Shown: positions 10,701-21,735 of the stretch, piece by piece | Layout of the letters: every line of letters begins with the position of its first letter | How positions within the stretch are numbered: the first letter of the stretch is position 1 | DNA from: Magicicada septendecula | Taxonomy: Eukaryota > Arthropoda > Insecta > Hemiptera > Cicadidae | Direction: 5' to 3' | Length of the DNA: 64,000 nt | NCBI GenBank assembly: GCA_034769895.1 | Contig: CM068373.1 | Location: forward strand, 278,118,658-278,182,657 | Notes under the pieces: model-generated | Databases searched by the model: none | Seen by the model: the letters and a program-made list of their open reading frames with translations, nothing else | Told to the model about the DNA's origin: nothing | Made by a program: the position numbers and the translations under genes

Positions 10701-12773
10701 TTAACCGTTTTCGGTATCATTCACAACACGGATTGATCCACTCTTATATTTTTCCCGTGGATTCTGTTGATTAAACTTGTCAATAAAATTCGCTATTGGA
10801 TTGCCCCATTGCGGATCACTACCATACATTTCAATATTATCGTATGTATATAGCCTCTCATCTTTATTACTGGGACCAGGATTAGACCCTTGATTTTTTC
10901 CATGGTCAACTCGTTTGTCCACCTTTCTTTGTTGCTGTTCATCGGGTCTCCTCGAATCCCTCTCATCAGCCATTAGATAATTTACTTGGGCTTGATTAGT
11001 TCCCTGATCGTCATTTGGTGGATCTCCCGAAGGTATGTCCCTATTTCTATCTCCACTTCTGGACCTCCTATATTCGTCATGATCATTCCATTGTTGTCTG
11101 TTGTAGTTGTTTCTCTCATCTCTTTGATCATAATTTTGTCTCTGGTTAAAATACGGACGTCTTCCTTGGTAACTATTACTGTAATAATTGTTATTAGCAT
11201 GTACATAATTAACTCTGGGCCGATTCTCTCTTGGTGGTTCATTCTTTCGCTCCTCAGTATTCCCTGACCTCCATCTACTTCTCCTATAATAAGATTCCTG
11301 TTCATAATTTTCTAGCAGCGTTTCCATGCCTCCAATAGTTTTTATTTGTCCACTTAAGCGTGCACTTATGATCTTCTCTTCAAAATGATACGCCATTTTG
11401 GTCACTAGACACTCTTCAGGTATCTTAGGGTCTAGATACTTTGCGATACACACTTTCCCCAAAAAGTAAGCAGTAGGTGTTTGTCCAACCGTACGATCAT
11501 ACCTACCATGACAGATATCATCCCTAATAATGTTTTGTACTGATTCTGACCAGTACTTAAGTTTGAACATAGTTTTGAAACCCCCATAATCACACACCTC
11601 GTTCCTAATTGCTGTCCACCAATTATCATTGATATTTTTGAACGATTCGTCTAATAGAACTTTTATCATATTCCATCGATTCTCCTTTGATCTGTTCAAA
11701 ATTTCATCTATTCTCCCTAAAAATTCAAGTGGGTTTCTGCGATAATCCCGAAAGTTTACACTTTGCTTATTATCTGGATAAACATGATGACTGCTGCATG
11801 CGGATCTAGCACTTATTCTATCTACATCACATTGAAAATTGGTTTGTATTTGTTGCAAACTATCTAATTTCTCTGCTTGGCTATCACACTGATTTTTTAC
11901 ATTCTCTACTGTTTTATGAAACTCTGAAAATTTACAGTTTAGACTGCTTTTGATACTATCTAACTGGTCATTGTTTTCCTGTCGTATGGCCATTACACGA
12001 ACTTGATTATCTTGTTCTTCCTTTTCCATTCGTGCCTCGACTCCAGTTTTAATTCGTTCCATCTTCTCTTCAGTTTTATCTAATCTTTGGTTAGTTTCTA
12101 TTAATTTCTTCTCTGCCTCTTCCTTATATTCATTTACTCTTTGGCTTAACGTATTATTGACCATTTCAATCTTACCTTCTAGATTTTCTCTTAATTCCTT
12201 GTTAAAGTTCTCCATCTTACCCTCAATTTGTTTTAAATTCTCATTATTCTCTTCAAATTTTGCATTCATCTCTTCTCTTTGTCCTTCAACAGTTTCTTTC
12301 AGTTCATTGTATTGTTCATTCATGGTTTGTTTGATATTTCCATGAATGGTTTCTATTTTTTCATTTAGTTGTTTGACTAAACTTTCCTGAATGCTATCTA
12401 TTTTCTCATTGGTCTGTCTATTTTGTTCCTCCTGTTTATTAAAATTCTCCTTATTTTCCTCATTGGTTTGTTTCAAGGCTTCCTCCTGTTTTCTAAAATT
12501 TTCATCTATTTTATTATTGATTTGCTTTGAAGTTTCCTCCTGTTTTCTAAAATTTTCTTTATTTTCCTCATTGGTTTGTCTCAAGTTTTCCTTCTGTTCC
12601 TTAAATTCTTCTGCCATAAATTTCATCATGTCTTGCCAATTAGGTTCTTCTCTGGCTACCGCTTTGTCTGGTTGGTCCCCTTGGGCATCCTCTTCCACTA
12701 TTTCCTTTTCCGTATCCATAACTACTTCGGTTTCTTCTGTATCACCTGTCTGTTGGTCCATTTCACTGTCCAT
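10701..12773 (-). CDS. Gag-like protein, array copy 3
   Basis: Intact 690-codon copy. Relative to copy 1 it has K112N, H149Q, E337Q and R379K. K112N and H149Q are shared with copy 4, whereas Q337 is shared with copy 2. This conflict shows exchange of sequence between copies. Confidence 0.75.
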   Translation of the reverse strand: MDSEMDQQTGDTEETEVVMDTEKEIVEEDAQGDQPDKAVAREEPNWQDMMKFMAEEFKEQKENLRQTNEENKENFRKQEETSKQINNKIDENFRKQEEALKQTNEENKENFNKQEEQNRQTNEKIDSIQESLVKQLNEKIETIHGNIKQTMNEQYNELKETVEGQREEMNAKFEENNENLKQIEGKMENFNKELRENLEGKIEMVNNTLSQRVNEYKEEAEKKLIETNQRLDKTEEKMERIKTGVEARMEKEEQDNQVRVMAIRQENNDQLDSIKSSLNCKFSEFHKTVENVKNQCDSQAEKLDSLQQIQTNFQCDVDRISARSACSSHHVYPDNKQSVNFRDYRRNPLEFLGRIDEILNRSKENRWNMIKVLLDESFKNINDNWWTAIRNEVCDYGGFKTMFKLKYWSESVQNIIRDDICHGRYDRTVGQTPTAYFLGKVCIAKYLDPKIPEECLVTKMAYHFEEKIISARLSGQIKTIGGMETLLENYEQESYYRRSRWRSGNTEERKNEPPRENRPRVNYVHANNNYYSNSYQGRRPYFNQRQNYDQRDERNNYNRQQWNDHDEYRRSRSGDRNRDIPSGDPPNDDQGTNQAQVNYLMADERDSRRPDEQQQRKVDKRVDHGKNQGSNPGPSNKDERLYTYDNIEMYGSDPQWGNPIANFIDKFNQQNPREKYKSGSIRVVNDTENG

Positions 12774-12927
12774 AACTAATTCTATTTCTTGTTCCTGTCC
12801 ACCTTATTCAATCTCCTTTTCTTGTTTTCTCATAACTGCCAACGATAATTAGATTTTTTGATATATATTTTTTATTAAATATCAAAATTCTTTTCTAATT
12901 ACCGCCCTTTTACGTTGAGCGCCAATT

Positions 12928-14762
12928 TGTAACGTTCCGCTTTTTCGTGAGGTGTAGTAGAGTTATATTATATGCCTCATGCAGTATGCGTCACTTTTGA
13001 ATTATACTAACTGACGTTTTAAACGGTATAAATAAAGGATTTTGTTTATCTTGTTTTACTCAATCTAAGAGAAATCGAGAGTGTGTGATTTGGGGTCAAG
13101 GAGGTAATTTGTTCAGCCTTATACAGAAGAGAGAGTAAGTATCATTATTGCCCCTCTGTTGTGACGATTTTTTCTGTATGTTGTGCTGAAATTTTCATTA
13201 ACTACCCACTACAATAAATTATAACACGTTATAATTCAATATTAATTTTCAATAATATTGCTTTATTGATTATTGACTTTTGTCTCCAGCCACCAAAATA
13301 TAGGTATCACAATTAATCTTTAAAAAAAAAAACATCATCTCGACTTTACCGAGTAAACATAGATCTGTCTAAGGAACAAAACATATATGTTGTTATTTAA
13401 CCAATATTACGCTATAATAAAATACATCAGTTATTACATAATTCTTAGTAATTCCCCAGGGTTCAGGGTGAATTCTTTGTGTTATGAGAGTGTCAGAAAT
13501 GGCTAATTGCTACGCTTTACAAATATCAAAAATTAATAAATAATTTTGTTTATTTTTCAAATATTACGTAGTTTCCGGAATTGCCGTAAGAGAGCAGCAT
13601 GTATTTGTTTTCTTTTGAAAGAAACATATGATAAAATGAATATTTTTTGTTCTATTTCACTGTTAAAAAACGAGTTTTCTTCTGGACTTATTACGAAAAA
13701 TGTTTATATTACCTCGCTCCGTGTTGTCCTTACTGGATTGAAGTTTTATTCTGTGATGAGGTACGTCTTGCGTTATTATTTCCTTTTCGTTTAGAGGATT
13801 TTCTGATTGTCTACTAGAAGTAGGCCGAACTATATTGGATCCTCAGAATGGTTTCATCCACTGGTTTTTAATGTATAACACCATTTAATTTGGATTCCTC
13901 AGGTATAATTAGTTAGTATTCACTTTGTTTATTACTCTTGCGTGAATTTCGCCTCCTCCAACGTCCAAAAAAGGTTATTTTTTATAATTTTTGTCGCATC
14001 GCTTCTTCAACTCTCCGGTTTAGTTCAAAATTTTTTATCTTATTAACAATACTTGTTATTTTTCATCACTCTTAGTAACACATAGTATTTTTATTATGTA
14101 GGCAGTTTGTAATTATTATAAATTTATATTTTATTTATGGAAAAATAATTCCCTTCCATTCCGGTTTCTTTACTAATTTAATTTACATAATATGTTTTGG
14201 TTATTTTTTTTTATGACATTGTATATAAATATTTTATCATTTTATTATCCTTAAATAAATTTATATATTATTTATTTAGTCTCGAATAGTATTCATACCC
14301 GGCACTACTTCCTGTTGCCATTTCCTTCATAGGATTATTTTAATTTTATTTTATCTTTGGTATTTAAATTTTTATGTTTTTTAAAACTAACCCTGGGTTT
14401 TCTTATAATCTAACACAATTATTTGAAAAAATATAATATTAACTTGGGTATAACAATTTGTGGTTCATACAATATAAATTACAAGAAATAAATAAAATTA
14501 CAAAAATCAATTAGTGTTATTACATACTACTTCCATAAGTTTATCCTTTCCAAAACATTACAACACAGTTTAGTAATACATTAATTTCACTTTGGTTTTT
14601 CACCTCAATGGGTACACTAGAACTCACGTCGCACTATATACCACTCGAATTGTTTATTATGTGGAGTGATATAATTAAATTTTGAGCGAGCTTTAGTTCT
14701 ACCCATTTCTGACTTTTATTCTCATGATTTACTTTATTGGGACCGGGTTATGTACCGTTACA
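12928..14762 (-). repeat. LTR, copy 3
   Basis: Third 1835-bp LTR. It shares variants with copy 4 (cataccc near 14295, ttccttttcg near 13783, gttagtattc near 13914). It also has private changes near 14516 (ttagtgttat) and 14628 (cacgtcgc). Confidence 0.85.
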
Positions 14763-15930
14763 TAAAGCCCCCCCACTAGAACAAATTTATTTTAGTTCAA
14801 CTCGTTGATAGAAATAAATTGTTGATTTGTTCAACTCTCCTAATGGTCTTGACTTTGTTTTCATAATAGTGTTTCATTTCTGACTGATTATACACTCTGG
14901 TAATTCACACTGGTGGTAATTGCTATTTTCTTACTTTACTCTCTCTCTCTTGGAGGAAAATTCATCAATTATTTCTCGGGGTTAGTGGTACTTCCACATT
15001 TTATTTGATAAGGACTGGTCACACTAATTACATTAAACTTGTTTTAACACTCATTTCTATTTACTTTTATATATTCGCTTTATCAATTAAGCTTCTGTCT
15101 GCTACCTTCCTTCTATTTTCTTTATCTATACTTCTGGAATCTAATATCAATCCTTTCAGCTATTTTATAATTATTATCCCTTAAATATTCAATTTCCCTA
15201 ACATTTTTCCCTATCTTGTGCGGTGGTTCCAGTCGGGTGGCCACTCTGGGTCCATACACCGCTGTCCATCCTTACACCTTCTGAGACCAGGGGAACATCA
15301 TCCCTGCTCATAAAAATTATTGCCGGAACATTTCTACGGTCAATACATAAAAATAAAAAACTTATAAGTAGTAGTCAATTAGCGACTAGTACCAAACACT
15401 TTTGAGATTCTTCATACTGTAGCTGTTTGTATTTATTTATATATTTCTTCTTCTCCTTGATTCCTTCTTTTTTTATCATTAGTTAATAGCATATAACATC
15501 ATTGATAGGCCTTATGTTAAAATTCTTCTGACTTTACTTCTTGTGACATATTTCTCCGTATCATTTCTTCTTATAAAATCTTCAATTCCGAGAAATTCTA
15601 ATTATAGTATTAATTGTCATCCTCCTTCAGTTTCATTGGAGTCATTAAATTATTCTTTATTCTTCTTATCTGAGCACATTACCATCAATTGTTTATTTAC
15701 TTATTCTTCTTTTGTTACCATCAAAATATTATTTTTTCCTTTTATTCCAGTTTAAATCAGTTATTTATAATTAAATTATATAATCTGTTCTTACATTTTC
15801 TTAGTGGTTTGTCTTTTTATTTTAAATTATATGGTTTCAAAATAAGTTGAGTAAGTTGTCCTTACGTCTTTTGGAATTTTGGGTTTTTTAGTCTTTCAAT
15901 ACTTTTCTCAATATCTCATTTAACATGAGT

Positions 15931-18003
15931 TTAACCGTTTTCGGTATCATTCACAACACGGATTGATCCACTCTTATATTTTTCCCGTGGATTCTGTTGA
16001 TTAAACTTGTCAATAAAATTCGCTATTGGATTGCCCCATTGCGGATCACTACCATACATTTCAATATTATCGTATGTATATAGCCTCTCATCTTTATTAC
16101 TGGGACCAGGATTAGACCCTTGATTTTTTCCATGGTCAACTAGTTTGTCCACCTTTCTTTGTTGCTGTTCATCGGGTCTCCTCGAATCCCTCTCATCAGC
16201 CATTAGATAATTTACTTGGGCTTGATTAGTTCCCTGATCGTCATTTGGTGGATCTCCCGAAGGTATGTCCCTATTTCTATCTCCACTTCTGGACCTCCTA
16301 TATTCGTCATGATCATTCCATTGTTGTCTGTTGTAGTTGTTTCTCTCATCTCTTTGATCATAATTTTGTCTCTGGTTAAAATACGGACGTCTTCCTTGGT
16401 AACTATTACTGTAATAATTGTTATTAGCATGTACATAATTAACTCTGGGCCGATTCTCTCTTGGTGGTTCATTCTTTCGCTCCTCAGTATTCCCTGACCT
16501 CCATCTACTTCTCCTATAATAAGATTCCTGTTCATAATTTTCTAGCAGCGTTTCCATGCCTCCAATAGTTTTTATTTGTCCACTTAAGCGTGCACTTATG
16601 ATCTTCTCTTCAAAATGATACGCCATTTTGGTCACTAGACACTCTTCAGGTATCTTAGGGTCTAGATACTTTGCGATACACACTTTCCCCAAAAAGTAAG
16701 CAGTAGGTGTTTGTCCAACCGTACGATCATACCTACCATGACAGATATCATCCCTAATAATGTTTTGTACTGATTCTGACCAGTACTTAAGTTTGAACAT
16801 AGTTTTGAAACCCCCATAATCACACACCTCGTTCCTAATTGCTGTCCACCAATTATCATTGATATTTCTGAACGATTCGTCTAATAGAACTTTTATCATA
16901 TTCCATCGATTCTCCTTTGATCTGTTCAAAATTTCATCTATTCTCCCTAAAAATTCAAGTGGGTTTCTGCGATAATCCCGAAAGTTTACACTTTCCTTAT
17001 TATCTGGATAAACATGATGACTGCTGCATGCGGATCTAGCACTTATTCTATCTACATCACATTGAAAATTGGTTTGTATTTGTTGCAAACTATCTAATTT
17101 CTCTGCTTGGCTATCACACTGATTTTTTACATTCTCTACTGTTTTATGAAACTCTGAAAATTTACAGTTTAGACTGCTTTTGATACTATCTAACTGGTCA
17201 TTGTTTTCCTGTCGTATGGCCATTACACGAACTTGATTATCTTGTTCTTCCTTTTCCATTCGTGCCTCGACTCCAGTTTTAATTCGTTCCATCTTCTCTT
17301 CAGTTTTATCTAATCTTTGGTTAGTTTCTATTAATTTCTTCTCTGCCTCTTCCTTATATTCATTTACTCTTTGGCTTAACGTATTATTGACCATTTCAAT
17401 CTTACCTTCTAGATTTTCTCTTAATTCCTTGTTAAAGTTCTCCATCTTACCCTCAATTTGTTTTAAATTCTCATTATTCTCTTCAAATTTTGCATTCATC
17501 TCTTCTCTTTGTCCTTCAACAGTTTCTTTCAGTTCATTGTATTGTTCATTCATGGTTTGTTTGATATTTCCATGAATGGTTTCTATTTTTTCATTTAGTT
17601 GTTTGACTAAACTTTCCTGAATGCTATCTATTTTCTCATTGGTCTGTCTATTTTGTTCCTCCTGTTTATTAAAATTCTCCTTATTTTCCTCATTGGTTTG
17701 TTTCAAGGCTTCCTCCTGTTTTCTAAAATTTTCATCTATTTTATTATTGATTTGCTTTGAAGTTTCCTCCTGTTTTCTAAAATTTTCTTTATTTTCCTCA
17801 TTGGTTTGTCTCAAGTTTTCCTTCTGTTCCTTAAATTCTTCTGCCATAAATTTCATCATGTCTTGCCAATTAGGTTCTTCTCTGGCTACCGCTTTGTCTG
17901 GTTGGTCCCCTTGGGCATCCTCTTCCACTATTTCCTTTTCCGTATCCATAACTACTTCGGTTTCTTCTGTATCACCTGTCTGTTGGTCCATTTCACTGTC
18001 CAT
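15931..18003 (-). CDS. Gag-like protein, array copy 4
   Basis: Intact 690-codon copy, the one nearest the Polinton. It carries K112N and H149Q like copy 3, but E337 like copy 1, and a private R621L in the basic tail. Its 5' LTR promoter region is now separated from upstream DNA by the 17.5-kb Polinton insertion, which may silence it (inference). Confidence 0.75.
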   Translation of the reverse strand: MDSEMDQQTGDTEETEVVMDTEKEIVEEDAQGDQPDKAVAREEPNWQDMMKFMAEEFKEQKENLRQTNEENKENFRKQEETSKQINNKIDENFRKQEEALKQTNEENKENFNKQEEQNRQTNEKIDSIQESLVKQLNEKIETIHGNIKQTMNEQYNELKETVEGQREEMNAKFEENNENLKQIEGKMENFNKELRENLEGKIEMVNNTLSQRVNEYKEEAEKKLIETNQRLDKTEEKMERIKTGVEARMEKEEQDNQVRVMAIRQENNDQLDSIKSSLNCKFSEFHKTVENVKNQCDSQAEKLDSLQQIQTNFQCDVDRISARSACSSHHVYPDNKESVNFRDYRRNPLEFLGRIDEILNRSKENRWNMIKVLLDESFRNINDNWWTAIRNEVCDYGGFKTMFKLKYWSESVQNIIRDDICHGRYDRTVGQTPTAYFLGKVCIAKYLDPKIPEECLVTKMAYHFEEKIISARLSGQIKTIGGMETLLENYEQESYYRRSRWRSGNTEERKNEPPRENRPRVNYVHANNNYYSNSYQGRRPYFNQRQNYDQRDERNNYNRQQWNDHDEYRRSRSGDRNRDIPSGDPPNDDQGTNQAQVNYLMADERDSRRPDEQQQRKVDKLVDHGKNQGSNPGPSNKDERLYTYDNIEMYGSDPQWGNPIANFIDKFNQQNPREKYKSGSIRVVNDTENG

Positions 18004-19661
18004 AACTAATTCTATTTCTTGTTCCTGTCCACCTTATTCAATCTCCTTTTCTTGTTTTCTCATAACTGCCAACGATAATTAGATTTTTTGATATATATTT
18101 TTTATTAAATATCAAAATTCTTTTCTAATTACCGCCCTTTTACGTTGAGCGCCAATTTGTAACGTTCCGCTTTTTCGTGAGGTGTAGTAGAGTTATATTA
18201 TATGCCTCATGCAGTATGCGTCACTTTTGAATTATACTAACTGACGTTTTAAACGGTATAAATAAAGGATTTTGTTTATCTTGTTTTACTCAATCTAAGA
18301 GAAATCGAGAGTGTGTGATTTGGGGTCAAGGAGGTAATTTGTTCAGCCTTATACAGAAGAGAGAGTAAGTATCATTATTGCCCCTCTGTTGTGACGATTT
18401 TTTCTGTATGTTGTGCTGAAATTTTCATTAACTACCCACTACAATAAATTATAACACGTTATAATTCAATATTAATTTTCAATAATATTGCTTTATTGAT
18501 TATTGACTTTTGTCTCCAGCCACCAAAATATAGGTATCACAATTAATCTTTAAAAAAAAAAACATCATCTCGACTTTACCGAGTAAACATAGATCTGTCT
18601 AAGGAACAAAACATATATGTTGTTATTTAACCAATATTACGCTATAATAAAATACATCAGTTATTACATAATTCTTAGTAATTCCCCAGGGTTCAGGGTG
18701 AATTCTTTGTGTTATGAGAGTGTCAGAAATGGCTAATTGCTACGCTTTACAAATATCAAAAATTAATAAATAATTTTGTTTATTTTTCAAATATTACGTA
18801 GTTTCCGGAATTGCCGTAAGAGAGCAGCATGTATTTGTTTTCTTTTGAAAGAAACATATGATAAAATGAATATTTTTTGTTCTATTTCACTGTTAAAAAA
18901 CGAGTTTTCTTCTGGACTTATTACGAAAAATGTTTATATTACCTCGCTCCGTGTTGTCTTTACTGGATTGAAGTTTTATTCTGTGATGAGGTACGTCTTG
19001 CGTTATTATTTCCTTTTCGTTTAGAGGATTTTCTGATTGTCTACTAGAAGTAGGCCGAACTATATTGGATCCTCAGAATGGTTTCATCCACTGGTTTTTA
19101 ATGTATAACACCATTTAATTTGGATTCCTCAGGTATAATTAGTTAGTATTCACTTTGTTTATTACTCTTGCGTGAATTTCGCCTCCTCCAACGTCCAAAA
19201 AAGGTTATTTTTTATAATTTTTGTCGCATCGCTTCTTCAACTCTCCGGTTTAGTTCAAAATTTTTTATCTTATTAACAATACTTGTTATTTTTCATCACT
19301 CTTAGTAACACATAGTATTTTTATTATGTAGGCAGTTTGTAATTATTATAAATTTATATTTTATTTATGGAAAAATAATTCCCTTCCATTCCGGTTTCTT
19401 TACTAATTTAATTTACATAATATGTTTTGGTTATTTTTTTTTATGACATTGTATATAAATATTTTATCATTTTATTATCCTTAAATAAATTTATATATTA
19501 TTTATTTAGTCTCGAATAGTATTCATACCCGGCACTACTTCCTGTTGCCATTTCCTTCATAGGATTATTTTAATTTTATTTTATCTTTGGTATTTAAATT
19601 TTTATGTTTTTTAAAACTAACCCTGGGTTTTCTTATAATCTAACACAATTATTTGAAAAAA

Positions 19662-19667
19662 TATAAT
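19662..19667 (+). repeat. Target site duplication, left (tataat)
   Basis: tataat is present once in the uninterrupted LTR (for example at 3972-3977) and twice here, flanking the Polinton. Six bases is the usual Polinton TSD length. Confidence 0.95.
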
Positions 19668-19792
19668 AGTAGAGGGAAAGTGAGCGTATGAGAACACTTC
19701 CGGGTTCCAGTTGAAAACACTACCGGGTTCCAGTTCATGACGTCATAGAGGCACTGGCAGCTGGTGTCCGAGCTGTCCATGTGACGTCACTG

Positions 19793-19831
<39 letters not shown>

Positions 19832-20119
19832 TGTATGTGTGACTGAAACACTTCCGTGTTCCAGTTCATGACATCACACAGAGGCTCAAGTCGCTGGCGT
19901 CCGGATGGCTAAAACCTGTTTCAAGACGTCACGGAGGCCGCGGTTTCTGCATGTCCAAAATTTGGTAGCCGAAAACAATGTGTAGCGGATGGGGGTACCC
20001 GGAATTCGGCGGTTGCCCGGAGAGGTGATGTCATCGGGTACCGTTACGCGAAATTTTGGGGGCATCGGGTACCGTTACCCGAAATGTTTAAATCAACGGA
20101 TGGGGGTACCCGAAATTTG
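19668..20119 (+). repeat. Polinton left terminal inverted repeat
   Basis: It matches the reverse complement of 36702-37175 with a few mismatches, starting AGTAGAGGGAAAG. The outer part has a tandem motif around ACTTCCGGGTTCCAG and a TGACGTCA-like motif; a (TG)n tract lies at about 19797-19841. The two TIRs differ mainly in the length of this microsatellite. Confidence 0.9.
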
Positions 20120-20397
20120 TGGGTACGCCCACATGACGCATGTATAAAACACTGGTTATGACGAAGCAGGAGGCTGGGTGGATATGATAGCTGGTTCGAC
20201 GACTACGTGAAGTCTGAAATTTGACACCCGAAATGTTTAGAACAACGGATGGGGGGTACCCGAAATTTTTGATGTTCAATATTTGACAACCGAAATGTTT
20301 AAAACAACGGATGGGGGGTACCTGAAATCTCTTGGTGTCCGAAATTTAACACCCGAAATGTTTAAATCAACGGATGGGGGTACCCGACATGACGCAT
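20074..20397 (+). repeat. Left subterminal iterated repeats
   Basis: A unit of about 40 bp, ACCCGAAATGTTTAAA plus CAACGGATGGGGGTACCC with small changes, occurs four times (near 20080, 20232, 20290 and 20353). The first lies within the TIR. The spacing is irregular. They are candidates for recognition sites of the terminal protein, integrase or a replication factor (inference). Confidence 0.75.
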
Positions 20398-20446
20398 GTG
20401 TTCGACTGCGAGGCGAAACAGTTGGTTTCCGCAAAAAATAAATTAT

Positions 20447-20517
20447 GGCCCCTCCGGGATTTGAACCCGGGACCTCCGGTACTCCAAACCGGCATGCATC
20501 CACTACACCAAGGGGCC
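20447..20517 (-). tRNA. tRNA-like gene, anticodon GGA, class I fold
   Basis: The minus strand folds into a complete cloverleaf of 71 nt: acceptor GGCCCCT/AGGGGCC (7 bp), D arm GTGT/GCAT, anticodon stem CCGGT/ACCGG with loop TTGGAGT (anticodon GGA at 20483-20485), variable loop AGGTC (5 nt), T stem CCGGG/CCCGG with loop TTCAAAT, discriminator A. The A box TGGTGTAGTGG fits the pol III consensus, the B box GGTTCAAATCC fits apart from A for G at its sixth position, and a T6 terminator follows at 20433-20438. GGA would decode Ser UCC, but eukaryotic tRNA-Ser has a long variable arm that is absent here. It lies about 330 bp inside the left TIR. It may be an unusual functional tRNA or a captured host-derived gene. 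Confidence 0.85.
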
Positions 20518-21213
20518 GTTGTCGTTTAACTGTAATTATTTTTGTACTTATACTTCTCGTCTCTTACTTGCAACTATGAGGTGGACGAGTGATATCTACT
20601 GTTGTCCTATGTGTAAAACCATAAAAGCACAATATAAGTTTATTTATTATTAAAAATAAATAAACATTTTTTATACTTTTATTTTTTACCTCTCATCCTC
20701 TTCCTAGCGGCCAGAGGCGAATGAGAGACCGCTACGCTTTTTTTAACGTGGTTTCCCCAACTTTACAGATTCGTAAAGCAGGCCTACTCCACGTTATCTA
20801 TCGCTGTACTATTAACTAATACAGTGGTAGATAATGATAAGATACACTATGCAATGCTAAGTCAATGTATAAAAGCAGTACATATATTTTTTATTTATTT
20901 ACTTTTTTTTTATTTTTTTATTTTTTTATCGGGTGTATATGTTGTTCATACATGATGCGTATTCACATTTGCTGTACCGTAATGAGTAATTTTCACACCC
21001 ATGCTGGTCCTTGACGAGTTTACAGGTATATCTACCGTGCCAGTGACCCGTCTCGAACTACCAGGACTACGTTTATGAGTATGTCTACCGCGACAGTGAC
21101 GTAGTCAAGGTTAACACTCACGCACACACTACGGTACCTAATTCTACGTTTATGGACATTTCTGTCACGTAGCATTCACACTAACACCATGATGAAAACA
21201 TGTTCACAACCGA
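20518..21213. other. Polinton left non-coding region
   Basis: No gene is seen. It is AT-rich (poly-T/A runs near 20640-20690 and 20880-20930). Three imperfect copies of a segment built on CTACGTTTATG...TCTACCG...CAGTGACGTAG lie at about 21012-21175. It lies downstream of the leftward gene block, so it probably holds 3' ends of transcripts. Confidence 0.5.
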
Positions 21214-21735
21214 CTATATTTTATTTCGTTGCCGCAACCATTCTGCATAAAACAAAGCTTTGCGCAATGCACAGTGTAAGGGGGGAGTGGTAACGGGTTG
21301 AAGATGAGGAACAGGACATTGTATGATGGGTACAAAGGATCTAGGAACTACAGGTGCTTGAATATCGTTTAAGTCAATCACCTCACCATGGTGATACAAC
21401 TGTCGTAAGAAATTTGCCTTCTCAAACCCTTTTGTATAGACAACAGAACTGTCTGAAAAAAAGTCTGCAACGATGCGTACCATATTGTTGTACGGCACAT
21501 TACCATCGTTCCACCGAATTCTGTGATAATGTGTTTCCAACCAGTCATTGATTTTTTGAAATTTCAGGTGCAGTCGTGCACGTTCGTACGGTGGAGCGAA
21601 CAACACGATAACAAAACGTCCGGTTGTTATATCAACTGCAACGAACTCTTTGATTACATATTCATTTTTGTCACCACGAAACGCTTCAAACTCGGCAATA
21701 ACCGTCCTATTCAAGTTCATTTTTCCGAGTGACAC
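21214..21735 (-). CDS. Unknown Polinton protein (173 aa)
   Basis: The last gene of the leftward block. 173 residues, no signal peptide or membrane segment. The N-terminal half alternates strands and helices (IAEFEAFRGD..., then a KINDWLETHYHRIRW segment) and the C-terminus has a conserved-looking C-A-L-R-K-A-L-F-Y pattern. The N-terminal half could be an RNase H/exonuclease-like fold (an acidic residue near residue 15 and D at about 75-77), but no complete catalytic set is evident; I do not assign a function. It overlaps the upstream gene by 19 bp. An AATAAA lies within its last codons (about 21218-21223), so the polyadenylation signal may overlap the CDS end. A second in-frame Met is at codon 6. 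Confidence 0.65.
   Translation of the reverse strand: MSLGKMNLNRTVIAEFEAFRGDKNEYVIKEFVAVDITTGRFVIVLFAPPYERARLHLKFQKINDWLETHYHRIRWNDGNVPYNNMVRIVADFFSDSSVVYTKGFEKANFLRQLYHHGEVIDLNDIQAPVVPRSFVPIIQCPVPHLQPVTTPPLHCALRKALFYAEWLRQRNKI

Larger units (their letters stand above)
1..19667 (-). repeat. Tandem array of a gag-only LTR retrotransposon (5230-bp period)
   Basis: The same 5230-bp block repeats with no net length change: the Gag ORF recurs at 241, 5471, 10701 and 15931. One period is an LTR (1835 bp) followed by internal DNA (3395 bp), so neighbouring copies share an LTR. The array runs off the left edge of the window. On the right it is interrupted by the Polinton at 19667 and resumes at 37176-37506, where the LTR ends next to unrelated DNA. 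Copies differ by only scattered single bases. Such arrays can arise by unequal exchange between LTRs or rolling-circle-like amplification; which applied here is inference. Elements read leftwards (minus strand). Confidence 0.9.

Noticed and set aside
20074-20397. CRISPR-like array
   Set aside because: Repeats are spaced irregularly, occur in mirror form at the other end of the element and belong to a eukaryotic transposon terminus.
20447-20517. The Polinton tRNA as a stop-codon suppressor for the TAG/TAA breaks
   Set aside because: Its anticodon is GGA, which pairs with neither TAG nor TAA.
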